Assembly (NCBI GenBank): GCA_016705235.1
Contig: JADIYP010000006.1
Span: 434,001 to 498,000 of the forward strand
Length of the DNA stretch: 64,000 bases
Direction: 5' to 3'
Origin: Candidatus Leptovillus affinis
GTDB taxonomy: Bacteria > Chloroflexota > Anaerolineae > Promineifilales > Promineifilaceae
The notes beneath the pieces were generated by a model. It made no database searches. It was not told the origin of the DNA and was given only the letters and a program-made list of their open reading frames with translations. Position 1 is the first letter of the stretch. Every line of letters begins with the position of its first letter. A program made the position numbers and the translations under genes. Positions 32,569-41,142 of this stretch are shown here, piece after piece.

Positions 32569-33072
32569 CTATTCCTCCACCGTAATCGTGCGGCTGTCGC
32601 CTTCTTCCAGATTTTCATGCGTTCCCAGCGAGAGAAACACTTCAATTGTATGCTCCCCAGACGCCAGGTTTTGCAACACAAATGTATTCCCGCCCATCAC
32701 CATGATCGGGGTGCCGTCCAGATAAATGTGCCAATGATTGCCGTTTTCGCCAATGGGAAAATTCACCGTCTCGATGGTGATGGGAATATCTGCGCCAGCC
32801 GCCAAGACAGCGCCGTCGGCCGGAGAAACCAATTTCACCTCAGCGCCATTGTTGGGCACAAACACATCGTCGACCTCGTCATGCTCGGCATCTGTGGTTT
32901 CCATATCGCCCATAGTTTCCATGGTTTGATTGTCGTTCATGGTTGCATGGCTGCTGTCGTCGGTGCTGGAAACGGCCGTACACCCCACCATTCCCGCCAA
33001 AGAAAGAAACAAAACACCCAACCAGACAATCTGTTTCACCCTGGGCAACTGGCTATACGAATGCAACGTCAT
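32569..33072 (-). CDS. Lipoprotein with acidic His/Met-rich linker
   Basis: 167 residues. Lipobox MVGC (about residue 31), a Met/His/Asp-rich linker (about 40-75: repeated TM, HDEVDD) and a beta domain with 'LVSPADGAVLAAGADIPITI' and 'GNHWHIYLDG', which resembles DUF4399-like or Ig-like folds. The His/Met content fits metal binding, in keeping with the CopC neighbour. ATG 33072 has GGAGG nine bases upstream and is preferred to an upstream ATG. Confidence 0.78.
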   Translation of the reverse strand: MTLHSYSQLPRVKQIVWLGVLFLSLAGMVGCTAVSSTDDSSHATMNDNQTMETMGDMETTDAEHDEVDDVFVPNNGAEVKLVSPADGAVLAAGADIPITIETVNFPIGENGNHWHIYLDGTPIMVMGGNTFVLQNLASGEHTIEVFLSLGTHENLEEGDSRTITVEE

Positions 33073-33115
33073 AATAGAATCCTCCATGCGCAATGTTTGC
33101 TGATTTTCTCGTGCC

Positions 33116-33499
33116 TCAACTTAGCACTGCCAGGTTAAGATACAACTTACACACCAGATGCGCACGACCCAATCGCCCATCCGATTGGCCAACAAAAGCG
33201 CGAGAGGCAGCCAATCGGGCTAGACGGCCGTTGGCTGCACCATGCGCTGGCCCAGCACCTCCCACCGCCCCGCCAACAGCGCGGGCAAAATGTCCGTCAC
33301 GTCCCCACGCTTGTTTGATGGCGGCGGAAACGGCCGTATCTCCCGGCTGAAACATCACCGCCACCTGTCCCGCTTTGGCACTGACGGCAATGCCCGGGTT
33401 GGCCAGCGGAATGCCTTTTTCGGCCACGTCATGGCGTTCCTTCAGGTAGGTGCGCTGCACCCACACCAACGCCAAAACCACAATCGCGGCCCGTCCCAT
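33116..33499 (-). CDS. Small membrane protein with extracytoplasmic tail (possibly frameshifted)
   Basis: Begins MGRAAIVVLALVWVQRTYLK (one membrane helix) followed by 'IPLANPGIAVSAKAGQVAVMF', a mixed alpha/beta stretch. Its ATG overlaps the stop of the upstream mini-ORF (TGATG). After about residue 70 the frame becomes Gly/Ala/Arg rich, while another frame reads VTDILPALLAGRWEVLGQRM and stops in an ACGGCCGT copy, so a frameshift is suspected. Family not recognised. Confidence 0.45.
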   Translation of the reverse strand: MGRAAIVVLALVWVQRTYLKERHDVAEKGIPLANPGIAVSAKAGQVAVMFQPGDTAVSAAIKQAWGRDGHFARAVGGAVGGAGPAHGAANGRLARLAASRAFVGQSDGRLGRAHLVCKLYLNLAVLS

Positions 33500-33633
33500 C
33501 AGAGGGGCATCCAAAAGGGCAGACTCCATCCCAACAAACCGCTCACAGTGAGTAACCAGGCGGGCAGCACAAACCAATAAAAAAGGACAAAGGCTGAAGC
33601 GCCCCAGACGGCCGTTATCTTATTCGTCGTCAC
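33499..33633 (-). CDS. 44-aa membrane peptide, coupled at both ends
   Basis: GTG start overlaps the stop of the upstream ORF (GTGA) and its own stop overlaps the next ATG (TGATG). The product has two hydrophobic stretches (WGASAFVLFYWFVLPAWLL and VSGLLGWSLPFWMPL). One ACGGCCGT lies in codons 7-9. Unknown function; the perfect couplings favour translation. Confidence 0.5.
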   Translation of the reverse strand: MTTNKITAVWGASAFVLFYWFVLPAWLLTVSGLLGWSLPFWMPL

Positions 33634-33767
33634 TTTAAAAATGTGTCGCCTACCGTGAACAAGGCAATGCTGATGAGCATGTACAGCAACATTTGGCCAT
33701 ACAACGCAAACACCGAAATCGCCGGCACATCAGTCAGGGTAAAGAATGCCAGGACAAAACCGGGCAT
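33630..33767 (-). CDS. 45-aa membrane peptide
   Basis: Starts MPGFVLAFFTLTDVPAISVF and continues through a second helix, YGQMLLYMLISIALFTVG. The frame is open further upstream towards the end of the MttB-type gene, so the true start is uncertain. First of three tightly coupled small membrane ORFs; possibly pieces of one decayed membrane protein. Confidence 0.45.
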   Translation of the reverse strand: MPGFVLAFFTLTDVPAISVFALYGQMLLYMLISIALFTVGDTFLK

Positions 33768-33900
33768 CACGGTACACGTCGCAGGCGCCAATCCAAACAG
33801 GCGTGCGCACACCTGTGAACGGCTAACGTGAAGCGTCGTTAAGGCACGGCCGTTTGTGGCCGCAAATTGTGGTAACAATCGCCTTTGTTCAGACTTGTTC

Positions 33901-35424
33901 TCAACTTCGGCGGGTGCGGCGGCGCTCCCGCGATTGGGCCGTCGGTTTGGTTGGGCGGATGTGGGGTGGAATGGCGGGCAACGGCCGTTCCCCATCCACC
34001 ATCCCATTCACCATCAACCGCTCCATTTCCGCCAGCGCCAGCGCATCCGTCTCGATGGGTTCATACGCCGCCAGCCGCCGCTCCACTTCGTCAAAGGTTC
34101 GCTTATCCAGCGTGGGTCGGCCGGCCTTCTCCCAATTTTCGCGGTTGTCACGATCAAATGTGCTGCCCGGCAGATATAATTCTTGCGGCCAATGGGCCAT
34201 CGTGTGCGGCGCGGTGATGAGGTGCTGCTCGGCTAATAATTCGCGCACAAGGTCCAGTGTAGGCAAATCATTCTGCGTCTGGATGGGCCGCACAAAGCGC
34301 AGCGCCTGGCCGCATAATTCATCGTCAAACACCAGCTTGGCCAGGCTGAACACCAGCACATAATCCAGCATCCCCGGTCCCGACACCGAATTAATTCCGG
34401 CCAACGCCGCCAGCAGGGCGCTGCCAAAGGTCTCCGCGCCGGCCTGGGCGTCTAAAAATTTGCCGTCGCCCAGGGCCATGTAGGCCTGGGTGGGCAGATG
34501 GAGCGATTTGGCCACGGCCGTATACGCCACGTCCAGATGCAGCGCTTCGATGGCCGCCATCGGCGAGGTAGCCGCCTTCATGTGGAAGGCCGCCGGCGCG
34601 CCGCCAAACAACACCGGCGCGCCCGGTTTCACAATCTGAGCCATCGTCAAACCAGCCAGCACATCGGCCACGTGAAACACGGTCGCGCCCACCAGCGTGA
34701 CCGGCGCGATGAGACCCATCAGCGTGACCGGCACAATCTCCACCGGGATGCCCGCTTCCACGCAATCGAGCAAATTCTGGCAGGAGTCTTCGCTGTAGCG
34801 GAAGCTGCCGGTGGCCGTGATGGTAAAAATCGACAGCGGCCGGGCGATAAGGTCGGCGCGGTCGCGGCGGAAGAGCTGCATCATGTCGGTCATGCGCGGC
34901 ACGCCGTGTTCGGTAAACGCGCCGGAAACCACCGGCTTGCGCGATTGGGTCAGGCACAAAAACAGCCGCCAGGCGTCGGAGATTTGCGGCTCGATGTCGT
35001 CGTTGGTGGAAAAGGCGGTCGCCAGGTAGGCAATGTGGGGCAGGCCGTCGGCCAGGCGCACGTATTCGACGAAATCGGCCGTGTTGGCCAGGCGAGTATG
35101 CCCGGTGCGGTGGTCCAGCACTTTCAGGCCGCTGGAGCCGGGCACAAAATGCACGTTGTCGCCGCCCAGTTCGGCGTGGGGGTTCCCATCGCGATCATAC
35201 AACGTAAAGGAAGATGGCGTGCTGGCAACGGCCGTATCCACCACATCCGGCGGAAACAGAACGCGCCCGGTAGCCGGGTCGGTTTTGAGGCCGTGGTCGA
35301 GCAGACGGCCGTGCAGCGCCGCCCCGCGCACCTCCACACCCACCTCGCTCAATATCCGTTTGGCCTCGGCTAAAATTTGTTGGATCAGGTCATCTTGCAG
35401 CACGTTGAGTGATGGTCTCATCAA
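33901..35424 (-). CDS. MttB-family methylamine/betaine methyltransferase, non-pyrrolysine
   Basis: 507 residues of the trimethylamine methyltransferase superfamily: 'ILSEVGVEVRGAALH' at the start, 'FVPGSSGLKVLDHRTG', 'LCLTQSRKPVVSGAF', 'GINSVSGPGMLDYVLVFS' and 'ETDALALAEMERL' at the end. Pyrrolysine-type MttB has an internal amber codon; here the frame is open throughout, so it belongs with MtgB-like enzymes that demethylate glycine betaine or other quaternary amines. The corrinoid partner gene starts 330 bases away on the other strand. Ribosome site AAAGGAGACC. Confidence 0.88.
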   Translation of the reverse strand: MMRPSLNVLQDDLIQQILAEAKRILSEVGVEVRGAALHGRLLDHGLKTDPATGRVLFPPDVVDTAVASTPSSFTLYDRDGNPHAELGGDNVHFVPGSSGLKVLDHRTGHTRLANTADFVEYVRLADGLPHIAYLATAFSTNDDIEPQISDAWRLFLCLTQSRKPVVSGAFTEHGVPRMTDMMQLFRRDRADLIARPLSIFTITATGSFRYSEDSCQNLLDCVEAGIPVEIVPVTLMGLIAPVTLVGATVFHVADVLAGLTMAQIVKPGAPVLFGGAPAAFHMKAATSPMAAIEALHLDVAYTAVAKSLHLPTQAYMALGDGKFLDAQAGAETFGSALLAALAGINSVSGPGMLDYVLVFSLAKLVFDDELCGQALRFVRPIQTQNDLPTLDLVRELLAEQHLITAPHTMAHWPQELYLPGSTFDRDNRENWEKAGRPTLDKRTFDEVERRLAAYEPIETDALALAEMERLMVNGMVDGERPLPAIPPHIRPTKPTAQSRERRRTRRS

Positions 35425-35430
35425 GGTCTC

Positions 35431-35560
35431 CTTTGGAAATGGGACACAGATAAACGCGGATGAACACGGATAAGAATCCGTGAAAATCCGTGTTCATCCG
35501 TGTCCTTTTCATTTATGGTGTTGAGCCTGCGCTCATGTCGTCCCCTCTAAAGAATTTTTA
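35431..35560. repeat. CACGGAT dispersed repeat upstream of the methyltransferase gene
   Basis: Related to 9540-9638. On the minus strand it carries GAGGGGAC and a seven-codon ORF MSAGSTP (35513-35536), then CACGGAT repeats, and ends 7 bases before the gene's own ribosome site. Beyond it (35560-35625) is an ACGCAAAGACGCC repeat. The divergent promoters of the methyltransferase and corrinoid genes must lie in this 330-bp region. Confidence 0.7.
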
Positions 35561-35756
35561 ACGCAAAGACGCCAAGGGGCAAAGGCGCAGAGGGAAAATT
35601 GGCGTCATCGGCGAAATCTGTGGATTTTTATCACTTTGGGCGTGGAAACATCTGGGGTCATTTCACAATATGAACCAGCGTTTCACAATCGTTGACGATT
35701 GTAGTGCGCTTTGTTATATTTGCCAGCAATCCCCGGCAACAAGATGAGGTAAACCC

Positions 35757-36455
35757 ATGACCGAACAGCCCGAAGAAGAAATCAACCTGCCAGACCTGTC
35801 CCTGGAAGAGCTGCTGGAATTGATGATGGACGACCTCTACGATGGCTACGCCGACGAAGTAGTGGCCGAGGTTCGGGAGGCGCTGGCCCGCGGCCTGACG
35901 CCCTACGACGTGCTGACGCAAGGGCTGGTGGCCGGCATGGACATCGTGGGCGCGGATTTCCGCGATGGGATTTTGTTTGTGCCGGAGGTGCTGATGGCGG
36001 CGAAGGCGATGAAGGCGGGCATGGCGGTGTTACGGCCGTTGCTGGCCGAAACCGGCGCGCCCAAAATCGGCAAAATGGTCATCGGCACGGTCAAAGGCGA
36101 CATCCACGACATCGGCAAAAATCTGGTGGGCATGATGATGGAGGGGGCGGGCTTTGAAGTCGTCGACCTGGGCATCAACAATTCGGCCGAAAAATATCTG
36201 GCGGCCATTGAGACTCACCAACCGGACATTTTGGGCATGAGCGCCCTGCTGACGACCACCATGCCCTACATGCGCGTGGTAATCGACGCCCTGAAGGAGA
36301 AGGGTATCCGCCAGAACATCATCGTGCTGGTAGGCGGCGCGCCGCTCAACGCCGCCTTCGCCGAGGACATCGAAGCCGACGCCTATTGCCGCGACGCGGC
36401 CGTGGCCGTGGAAACGGCGAAAAAGTTCATGGCGCTGCGAAAGGCAAATACATAA
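35757..36455 (+). CDS. Corrinoid (B12-binding) methyltransferase protein
   Basis: 232 residues. An N-terminal helical cap ('EEVAEVREALARGLTPYDVL'-like, about 25-95) precedes a Rossmann B12 domain with the His ligand motif 'GDIHDIGKNL' (D-x-H-x-x-G), then 'MSALLTTTM' and 'VLVGGAPLNAAFAEDI'. It matches MtbC/MttC/MtgC corrinoid proteins. It would accept methyl from the adjacent MttB-type enzyme and pass it to a second methyltransferase that is not in the window. Confidence 0.92.
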   Translation: MTEQPEEEINLPDLSLEELLELMMDDLYDGYADEVVAEVREALARGLTPYDVLTQGLVAGMDIVGADFRDGILFVPEVLMAAKAMKAGMAVLRPLLAETGAPKIGKMVIGTVKGDIHDIGKNLVGMMMEGAGFEVVDLGINNSAEKYLAAIETHQPDILGMSALLTTTMPYMRVVIDALKEKGIRQNIIVLVGGAPLNAAFAEDIEADAYCRDAAVAVETAKKFMALRKANT

Positions 36456-36609
36456 GATTGGTCTAACCCAGGAAGATTAGACCAATCTACGGCGTACAAG
36501 CTTTTGTGATCGGCGCGTCTGCGTGTATTATTCGCTGGGCGTTGGGCTAAAATCCTCACCAAACGCCCGACTTTAAAATCCCCTGAAACCCTAACGACTA
36601 GAAACTAAT

Positions 36610-37941
36610 ATGTTAGCAACGAATCAGTTAAGAGCAGCCATGCGCTGGCTGCTGCGGGCCGACCAGCCTGCCCCCCTGCGCACCGAGGCCGAGTTAACGG
36701 CCGTTACCGAACAAAATTACCGCTGGAACTTCACCGTCAACCTGCTGGATGGCGTGAACTTCTGGTTTGGCGCGAGTTTTATCTCCTCCGCCACCGTCGT
36801 GCCCCTGTTCATCAGCCAGCTCACCGACAGCCAACTGGCCATCGGCGTGGCGGCGATGATCGCCCAGGGGTCGTGGTTTGCGCCGCAGCTGCTCACCGCC
36901 AACGTGGTGGAGCGGCTGGCGCGCAAGAAACCGGTGGTGGTGAATCTGGGCTTTTTCCTGGTGCGCGTGCCGATTTGGTTGACGGCCGTCGCCGCCATCC
37001 TCGCCTTCCGTTCAGCCACCGCCGCCCTGCTGCTGTTCCTGGTCGCCTATGCCTGGCACGGCCTGGGCGCGGGCGTGGTGGCCACCGCCTGGCAAGACCT
37101 CATCGCCCGCTGTTTTCCGGTGGACCGGCGCGGCCGTTTTTTTGGCCTGACCATGTTTCTGGGCGCAGGATCGGGCCTGCTGGCGGCCAGCCTGAGCGCC
37201 TGGTTTTTAGAAGAATTCCCGTTTCCGCTGAATTTTGTCTATTCGTTTTCGCTGGCGGCGCTGTTTATCACCATCAGCTGGGTCTTTTTGGCTCTCACCC
37301 GCGAGCCGGTGCAGCCGTCGTCGATCCCGCGCCAGAGCACCGGCGAATACATCCAGGCGCTGCCGGTCATCGTGCGGCAGGATGACAATTTCCGGCGCTT
37401 TTTAGTGGGGCGGCTGCTGTTTGCTCTGGGCGGGATGGGCACGGGCTTTGTGACGGTCACGGCCGTGCAGCGCTTCCAGGTCTCCAACAGCACCGTCGGC
37501 CTCTACACGCTGGCCATGCTGGCCGGGCAAACGGCCGGCAACCTGCTCTTTGGCCTGCTGGCCGACCGGCGCGGCCACAAACTGTCGTTGGAACTGAGCG
37601 CTCTGGCGGGCATGGCCGCCTTCCTGATCGCCTGGCTGGCCCCGGAACCAGCCTGGATTTTTGCGGCCTTTGTGCTGATGGGCATCAGCACCGGCGGCGT
37701 AATTGTCTCCGGCATTTTGCTGGTGATGGAGTTTTGCCTGCCGGAGAAACGGCCGACGTATGTGGGGTTAACGAATACGGCCGTGGGCGTCATTAGCCTG
37801 CTCGCGCCGCTGGTGGGCGCGGGTCTGGCCACGGCCAACGCCGGCTGGCTGTTTGCCCTCAGCGCTTTTTTCTATGCCCTGTCCTTCGCCGCCCTGCATT
37901 GGTGGGTGCGCGAGCCGCGTTTTGTGGAAGCTGTTAGCTAA
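36610..37941 (+). CDS. Major facilitator superfamily transporter
   Basis: 443 residues, about 12 membrane helices. 'LARKKPVVVNLGFF' and 'LFGLLADRRGHKLSLELSALAG' match the MFS loop 2-3 and loop 8-9 motifs (G-x3-D-R-x-G). A cytoplasmic N-terminal segment of about 35 residues includes an ACGGCCGT-encoded TAV. Substrate unknown; the neighbouring corrinoid and methyltransferase genes suggest uptake of a methylated amine or betaine, but that is weak. No clear ribosome site before ATG 36610. Confidence 0.85.
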   Translation: MLATNQLRAAMRWLLRADQPAPLRTEAELTAVTEQNYRWNFTVNLLDGVNFWFGASFISSATVVPLFISQLTDSQLAIGVAAMIAQGSWFAPQLLTANVVERLARKKPVVVNLGFFLVRVPIWLTAVAAILAFRSATAALLLFLVAYAWHGLGAGVVATAWQDLIARCFPVDRRGRFFGLTMFLGAGSGLLAASLSAWFLEEFPFPLNFVYSFSLAALFITISWVFLALTREPVQPSSIPRQSTGEYIQALPVIVRQDDNFRRFLVGRLLFALGGMGTGFVTVTAVQRFQVSNSTVGLYTLAMLAGQTAGNLLFGLLADRRGHKLSLELSALAGMAAFLIAWLAPEPAWIFAAFVLMGISTGGVIVSGILLVMEFCLPEKRPTYVGLTNTAVGVISLLAPLVGAGLATANAGWLFALSAFFYALSFAALHWWVREPRFVEAVS

Positions 37942-37968
37942 CAGCTATCAGCCAACAGCTAATAGCTT

Positions 37969-38874
37969 CTACTCATTCGTCAACCGCCTGAACCCTTCGC
38001 CCAGCACCTCATGCGCCTGGCCGATGATCACAAAAGCGGTCGGGTCGGTCTCGTACACCAACGTCTTGATCTGCCCAATTTCGCCGCGGCTGGCGGCGCA
38101 CAGCAGCATTTTGCGCGGCTGGCCAGTGTACATGCCCTGCCCTTCCCAGGCCGTCACCCCCCGCTCCAACTGCTCGATGATTTGCCGGGCCACCAGCTCC
38201 GGCTCGTTGGTGATGATGGTGACGACGCGTTCCACGTTCAGGCCGGTCATGGCCACCTCGGCCACAATGCTCCACACATACAGGCCGATGATGGCGTACA
38301 GGGCAAACTCCCAGCCAAAGGCCGCGCCAGCGATAAAGACAATCAAGCCATCGGTGTACAGGTAGCCCTGCGAGATGGGAATACCGAATTTTTTATCCAG
38401 AAACCGGGCCAGGATGTCCGTGCCGCCGCCGGTGGCCTTGGCCCGCAGCACCAACCCGCCGCCCAGCCCGCCCAAAATGCCGCCGTACAAAGTGTTCAGC
38501 AGCAAATCCTGGGTGATGCCCTGCGTGGGCAGGAAAAGCTGGAAGCTGTCCAGCAGCACCGAATACAACGTGGCCGAAAATACCGTGCGGATCAGGAAGC
38601 GTTTGCCGCCCAGATAGCGCCAGCCCAGGATGAACAGGGGCACGTTGAAGATAAAAACCATCGTGCCAATGGGCCAGCCGGTGTAGCTGTTGATGATCTG
38701 GGCCGCGCCGCTGACGCCGCCGACGACCAATTTATTGGGAATGAAGAAAAAGTGCATGGCGACGACCATCACGGCCGTGCCTACCGCAATCAACACATAA
38801 TCCCGCACAATCTCCAGGTTCGTGGGCGTGATCAACCGCGCCCGTACCCGGCCGGGTAATTGTCTGATAACCAT
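37969..38874 (-). CDS. YitT-family membrane protein
   Basis: 301 residues. Five or six membrane helices (about 25-200) with 'FFFIPNKLVVGGVSGAAQII' and 'LRAKATGGGTDIL', the YitT repeat motifs, and a C-terminal soluble DUF2179 domain ('ERVVTIITNEPELVARQI', 'LCAASRGEIGQIKTLVYETD'). Function not settled; some relatives affect transport or spore properties. It converges with the MFS gene, with AGCTAACAGCT repeats between. Confidence 0.88.
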   Translation of the reverse strand: MVIRQLPGRVRARLITPTNLEIVRDYVLIAVGTAVMVVAMHFFFIPNKLVVGGVSGAAQIINSYTGWPIGTMVFIFNVPLFILGWRYLGGKRFLIRTVFSATLYSVLLDSFQLFLPTQGITQDLLLNTLYGGILGGLGGGLVLRAKATGGGTDILARFLDKKFGIPISQGYLYTDGLIVFIAGAAFGWEFALYAIIGLYVWSIVAEVAMTGLNVERVVTIITNEPELVARQIIEQLERGVTAWEGQGMYTGQPRKMLLCAASRGEIGQIKTLVYETDPTAFVIIGQAHEVLGEGFRRLTNE

Positions 38875-38988
38875 GTCAATACCTCTAATTTTTTTTGGGT
38901 TTGGTGGCTCCCAACGCCCACATTTTCATCGGGCGAAAGCAACCGCAGATTCTATCACGCGTGGTAAGATAGTGGCAAAAGGACAATT

Positions 38989-41028
38989 ATGACCCAAATT
39001 AAACGCACCTTCCCTCACCCCATCCGCGAGATTGAAAACACCTGGATTCCCCTGCCTGACGGGACGCGGCTGGCGGCGCGCATCTGGCTGCCCGTAGACG
39101 CCGAGATCAACCCGGTTCCGGCCCTGTTGGAATATCTGCCGTATCGCAAAGGGGACGGAACGGCCGTGCGCGACGCCCAACGCCACCCCTACTTCGCCGG
39201 ACACGGCTACGCCGCCATCCGCGTGGACATGCGCGGCAGCGGCGAGTCCGACGGCGTCCTGTACGACGAATACCTGCCCCAGGAGCAAGACGACGCCCTG
39301 GCCGTGCTGGCCTGGATCGCCGACCAGCCCTGGTGCACCGGCGACATCGGCCTCTTTGGCAAATCGTGGGGCGGCTTCAACGCCCTGCAAATCGCCGCCC
39401 GCCGCCCGCCGCAGCTCAAAGCCGTCATCGCCATGCACTTCACCGACGACCGCTACGCCGACGACGTGCATTACATGGGCGGCTGCCTGCTCACCTCGCA
39501 AATGCTGGCCTGGGCTTCGGTCATGTTTGTGTCCAACGCCGCCCCACCCGACCCGCGCCTCGTCGGGGAGAATTGGCGCGAGATGTGGCAAGAACGTCTG
39601 GAAAAGACGCCGCCCTACATCGCAGCCTGGCTCAGCCACCAGCGCCGCGACGCCTACTGGAAACACGGCTCCGTTTGCGAAACCTACACGGCCGTCGACA
39701 TTCCCGTCTACGCCGTCGGCGGCTGGGCGGACAATTACAATAACTCGATTCCGCGCCTGCTGGCCGGGCTGTCCGGGCCGCGCAAAGGGTTGATTGGCCC
39801 CTGGTCGCACAATTTCCCGGAAGTGGGCGTGCCCGGTCCGGCCATCGGCTTTTTGCAGGAGAGCCTGCGCTGGTGGGATTACTGGCTCAAAGGCATCGAG
39901 ACCGGCGTTATGGACGAGCCGATGCTGCGCACCTGGATGCAGGAGGCCGTGCCGCCCGAAATCTTCCGCGCGGAGCGGGCCGGACGCTGGGTGGCGGAAC
40001 CATCCTGGCCGTCGCCCAATGTGCGCGAGCAGGTTTATTTTATGAATGGGGATGGCGCGGCGCGATGGTTGGGGGAAACGGCCGTTTCCAATCCCCCACC
40101 CCTCTCTCTCCGCGGCCAGCAAAGCCACGGCCTGGACGCCGGAACCTGGGGCGCATACGGCCTACCCGGCGAACCCGCCGGCGATCAGCGCGCCGATGAT
40201 GGGCAGGCGCTCAGTTTCACCTCAGCGCCGCTGGCCGAAGCGGTGGAAATCCTGGGCTATCCGGCGGTGGACGTGACCGTGGCCGCCGACCAGCCGCTGG
40301 CCCTGCTGTCCGTGCGCCTGTGCGACGTGGCCCCGGACGGCGCCTCAACGCTGGTTAGCTGGGGGCTGCTCAACCTGACCCACCGCGACAGCCACGAATT
40401 CCCCGCCCCGCTGGAACCAGGGCAGCGCACCACCGTCACCGTGCCGCTCAACGTGATGGCCTACCGCCTGCCCGCCGGGCATCGCTGGCGCGTCAGCCTC
40501 TCGCCGACGAACATGCGCCACGCCTGGCCATCGCCGCGCCCGGTGACGCTGACGCTGTTTGGCGGCACGGCCTCGCGGCTGCGGCTGCCGGTGCGCGCGC
40601 CAGCTAAAGAGGATGAGGGGTTACGGCCGTTTCCGCCCGCCGAAATCGCCCCGCCGCTGTCCGTGGAAACCCTGTCCACCGGCTCCCGGCGCAAGTGGGT
40701 GACGCGCGATGTGCTGACTGGGCGAGTAGAATGCGGGTTAGAGGTGGATGACGGCCGTATCCGCTTCCGCGAGACGGGCATGGAAACGGCCGGGCGCAGC
40801 CGCGAAACCACCAGCGTCGTTGAAGGCGACCCGCTGTCCATGCAGAACCGCGTGCAAAACGAACTCGCCTACCAGCGCGGCGATTGGCGCGTGCGCATCG
40901 CCACCGACAGCACCCTCACCGCCGACGCCGATCACTTCTACGTCACCTGCCGCCTGGACGCCTACGAAGGGGAAACGCGGGTGTTTGCCCGCACCTGGGA
41001 CTTTAAAATCCCGCGAGATTTTATCTGA
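38989..41028 (+). CDS. CocE/NonD-type alpha/beta hydrolase (X-Pro dipeptidyl-peptidase-like)
   Basis: 679 residues. N-terminal S15 hydrolase domain: 'IPLPDGTRLAARIWLP', 'LEYLPYRKGDG', 'VDMRGSGESDG' and nucleophile Ser in 'LFGKSWGGFNAL' (about 125); the His probably lies in 'GPWSHNFPEVG'. A C-terminal jelly-roll (about 390-560) contains 'GYPAVDVTVAADQPLALLSV'. Relatives are cocaine esterase, glutaryl acylase and X-Pro peptidases; no signal peptide, so cytoplasmic. AAAGGAC lies before ATG 38989. Confidence 0.88.
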   Translation: MTQIKRTFPHPIREIENTWIPLPDGTRLAARIWLPVDAEINPVPALLEYLPYRKGDGTAVRDAQRHPYFAGHGYAAIRVDMRGSGESDGVLYDEYLPQEQDDALAVLAWIADQPWCTGDIGLFGKSWGGFNALQIAARRPPQLKAVIAMHFTDDRYADDVHYMGGCLLTSQMLAWASVMFVSNAAPPDPRLVGENWREMWQERLEKTPPYIAAWLSHQRRDAYWKHGSVCETYTAVDIPVYAVGGWADNYNNSIPRLLAGLSGPRKGLIGPWSHNFPEVGVPGPAIGFLQESLRWWDYWLKGIETGVMDEPMLRTWMQEAVPPEIFRAERAGRWVAEPSWPSPNVREQVYFMNGDGAARWLGETAVSNPPPLSLRGQQSHGLDAGTWGAYGLPGEPAGDQRADDGQALSFTSAPLAEAVEILGYPAVDVTVAADQPLALLSVRLCDVAPDGASTLVSWGLLNLTHRDSHEFPAPLEPGQRTTVTVPLNVMAYRLPAGHRWRVSLSPTNMRHAWPSPRPVTLTLFGGTASRLRLPVRAPAKEDEGLRPFPPAEIAPPLSVETLSTGSRRKWVTRDVLTGRVECGLEVDDGRIRFRETGMETAGRSRETTSVVEGDPLSMQNRVQNELAYQRGDWRVRIATDSTLTADADHFYVTCRLDAYEGETRVFARTWDFKIPRDFI

Positions 41029-41142
41029 TCGCTTATGGGGATGCTTTGCTAAAATTGGACACGGATGAACACGGATTTTCACGGATTCTTCTCCGCGTTC
41101 ATCCGCGTTCATCCGTGTCCAATTTTCATATAAGGGACGAAC

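Noticed and set aside
33901..35424. Pyrrolysine-containing MttB
   Set aside because: No internal TAG in the frame; the protein aligns by motif with non-pyrrolysine members.
38926..40128. 400-codon minus ORF opposite the CocE-type hydrolase
   Set aside because: Antisense shadow; the plus strand has full catalytic motifs and a ribosome site.
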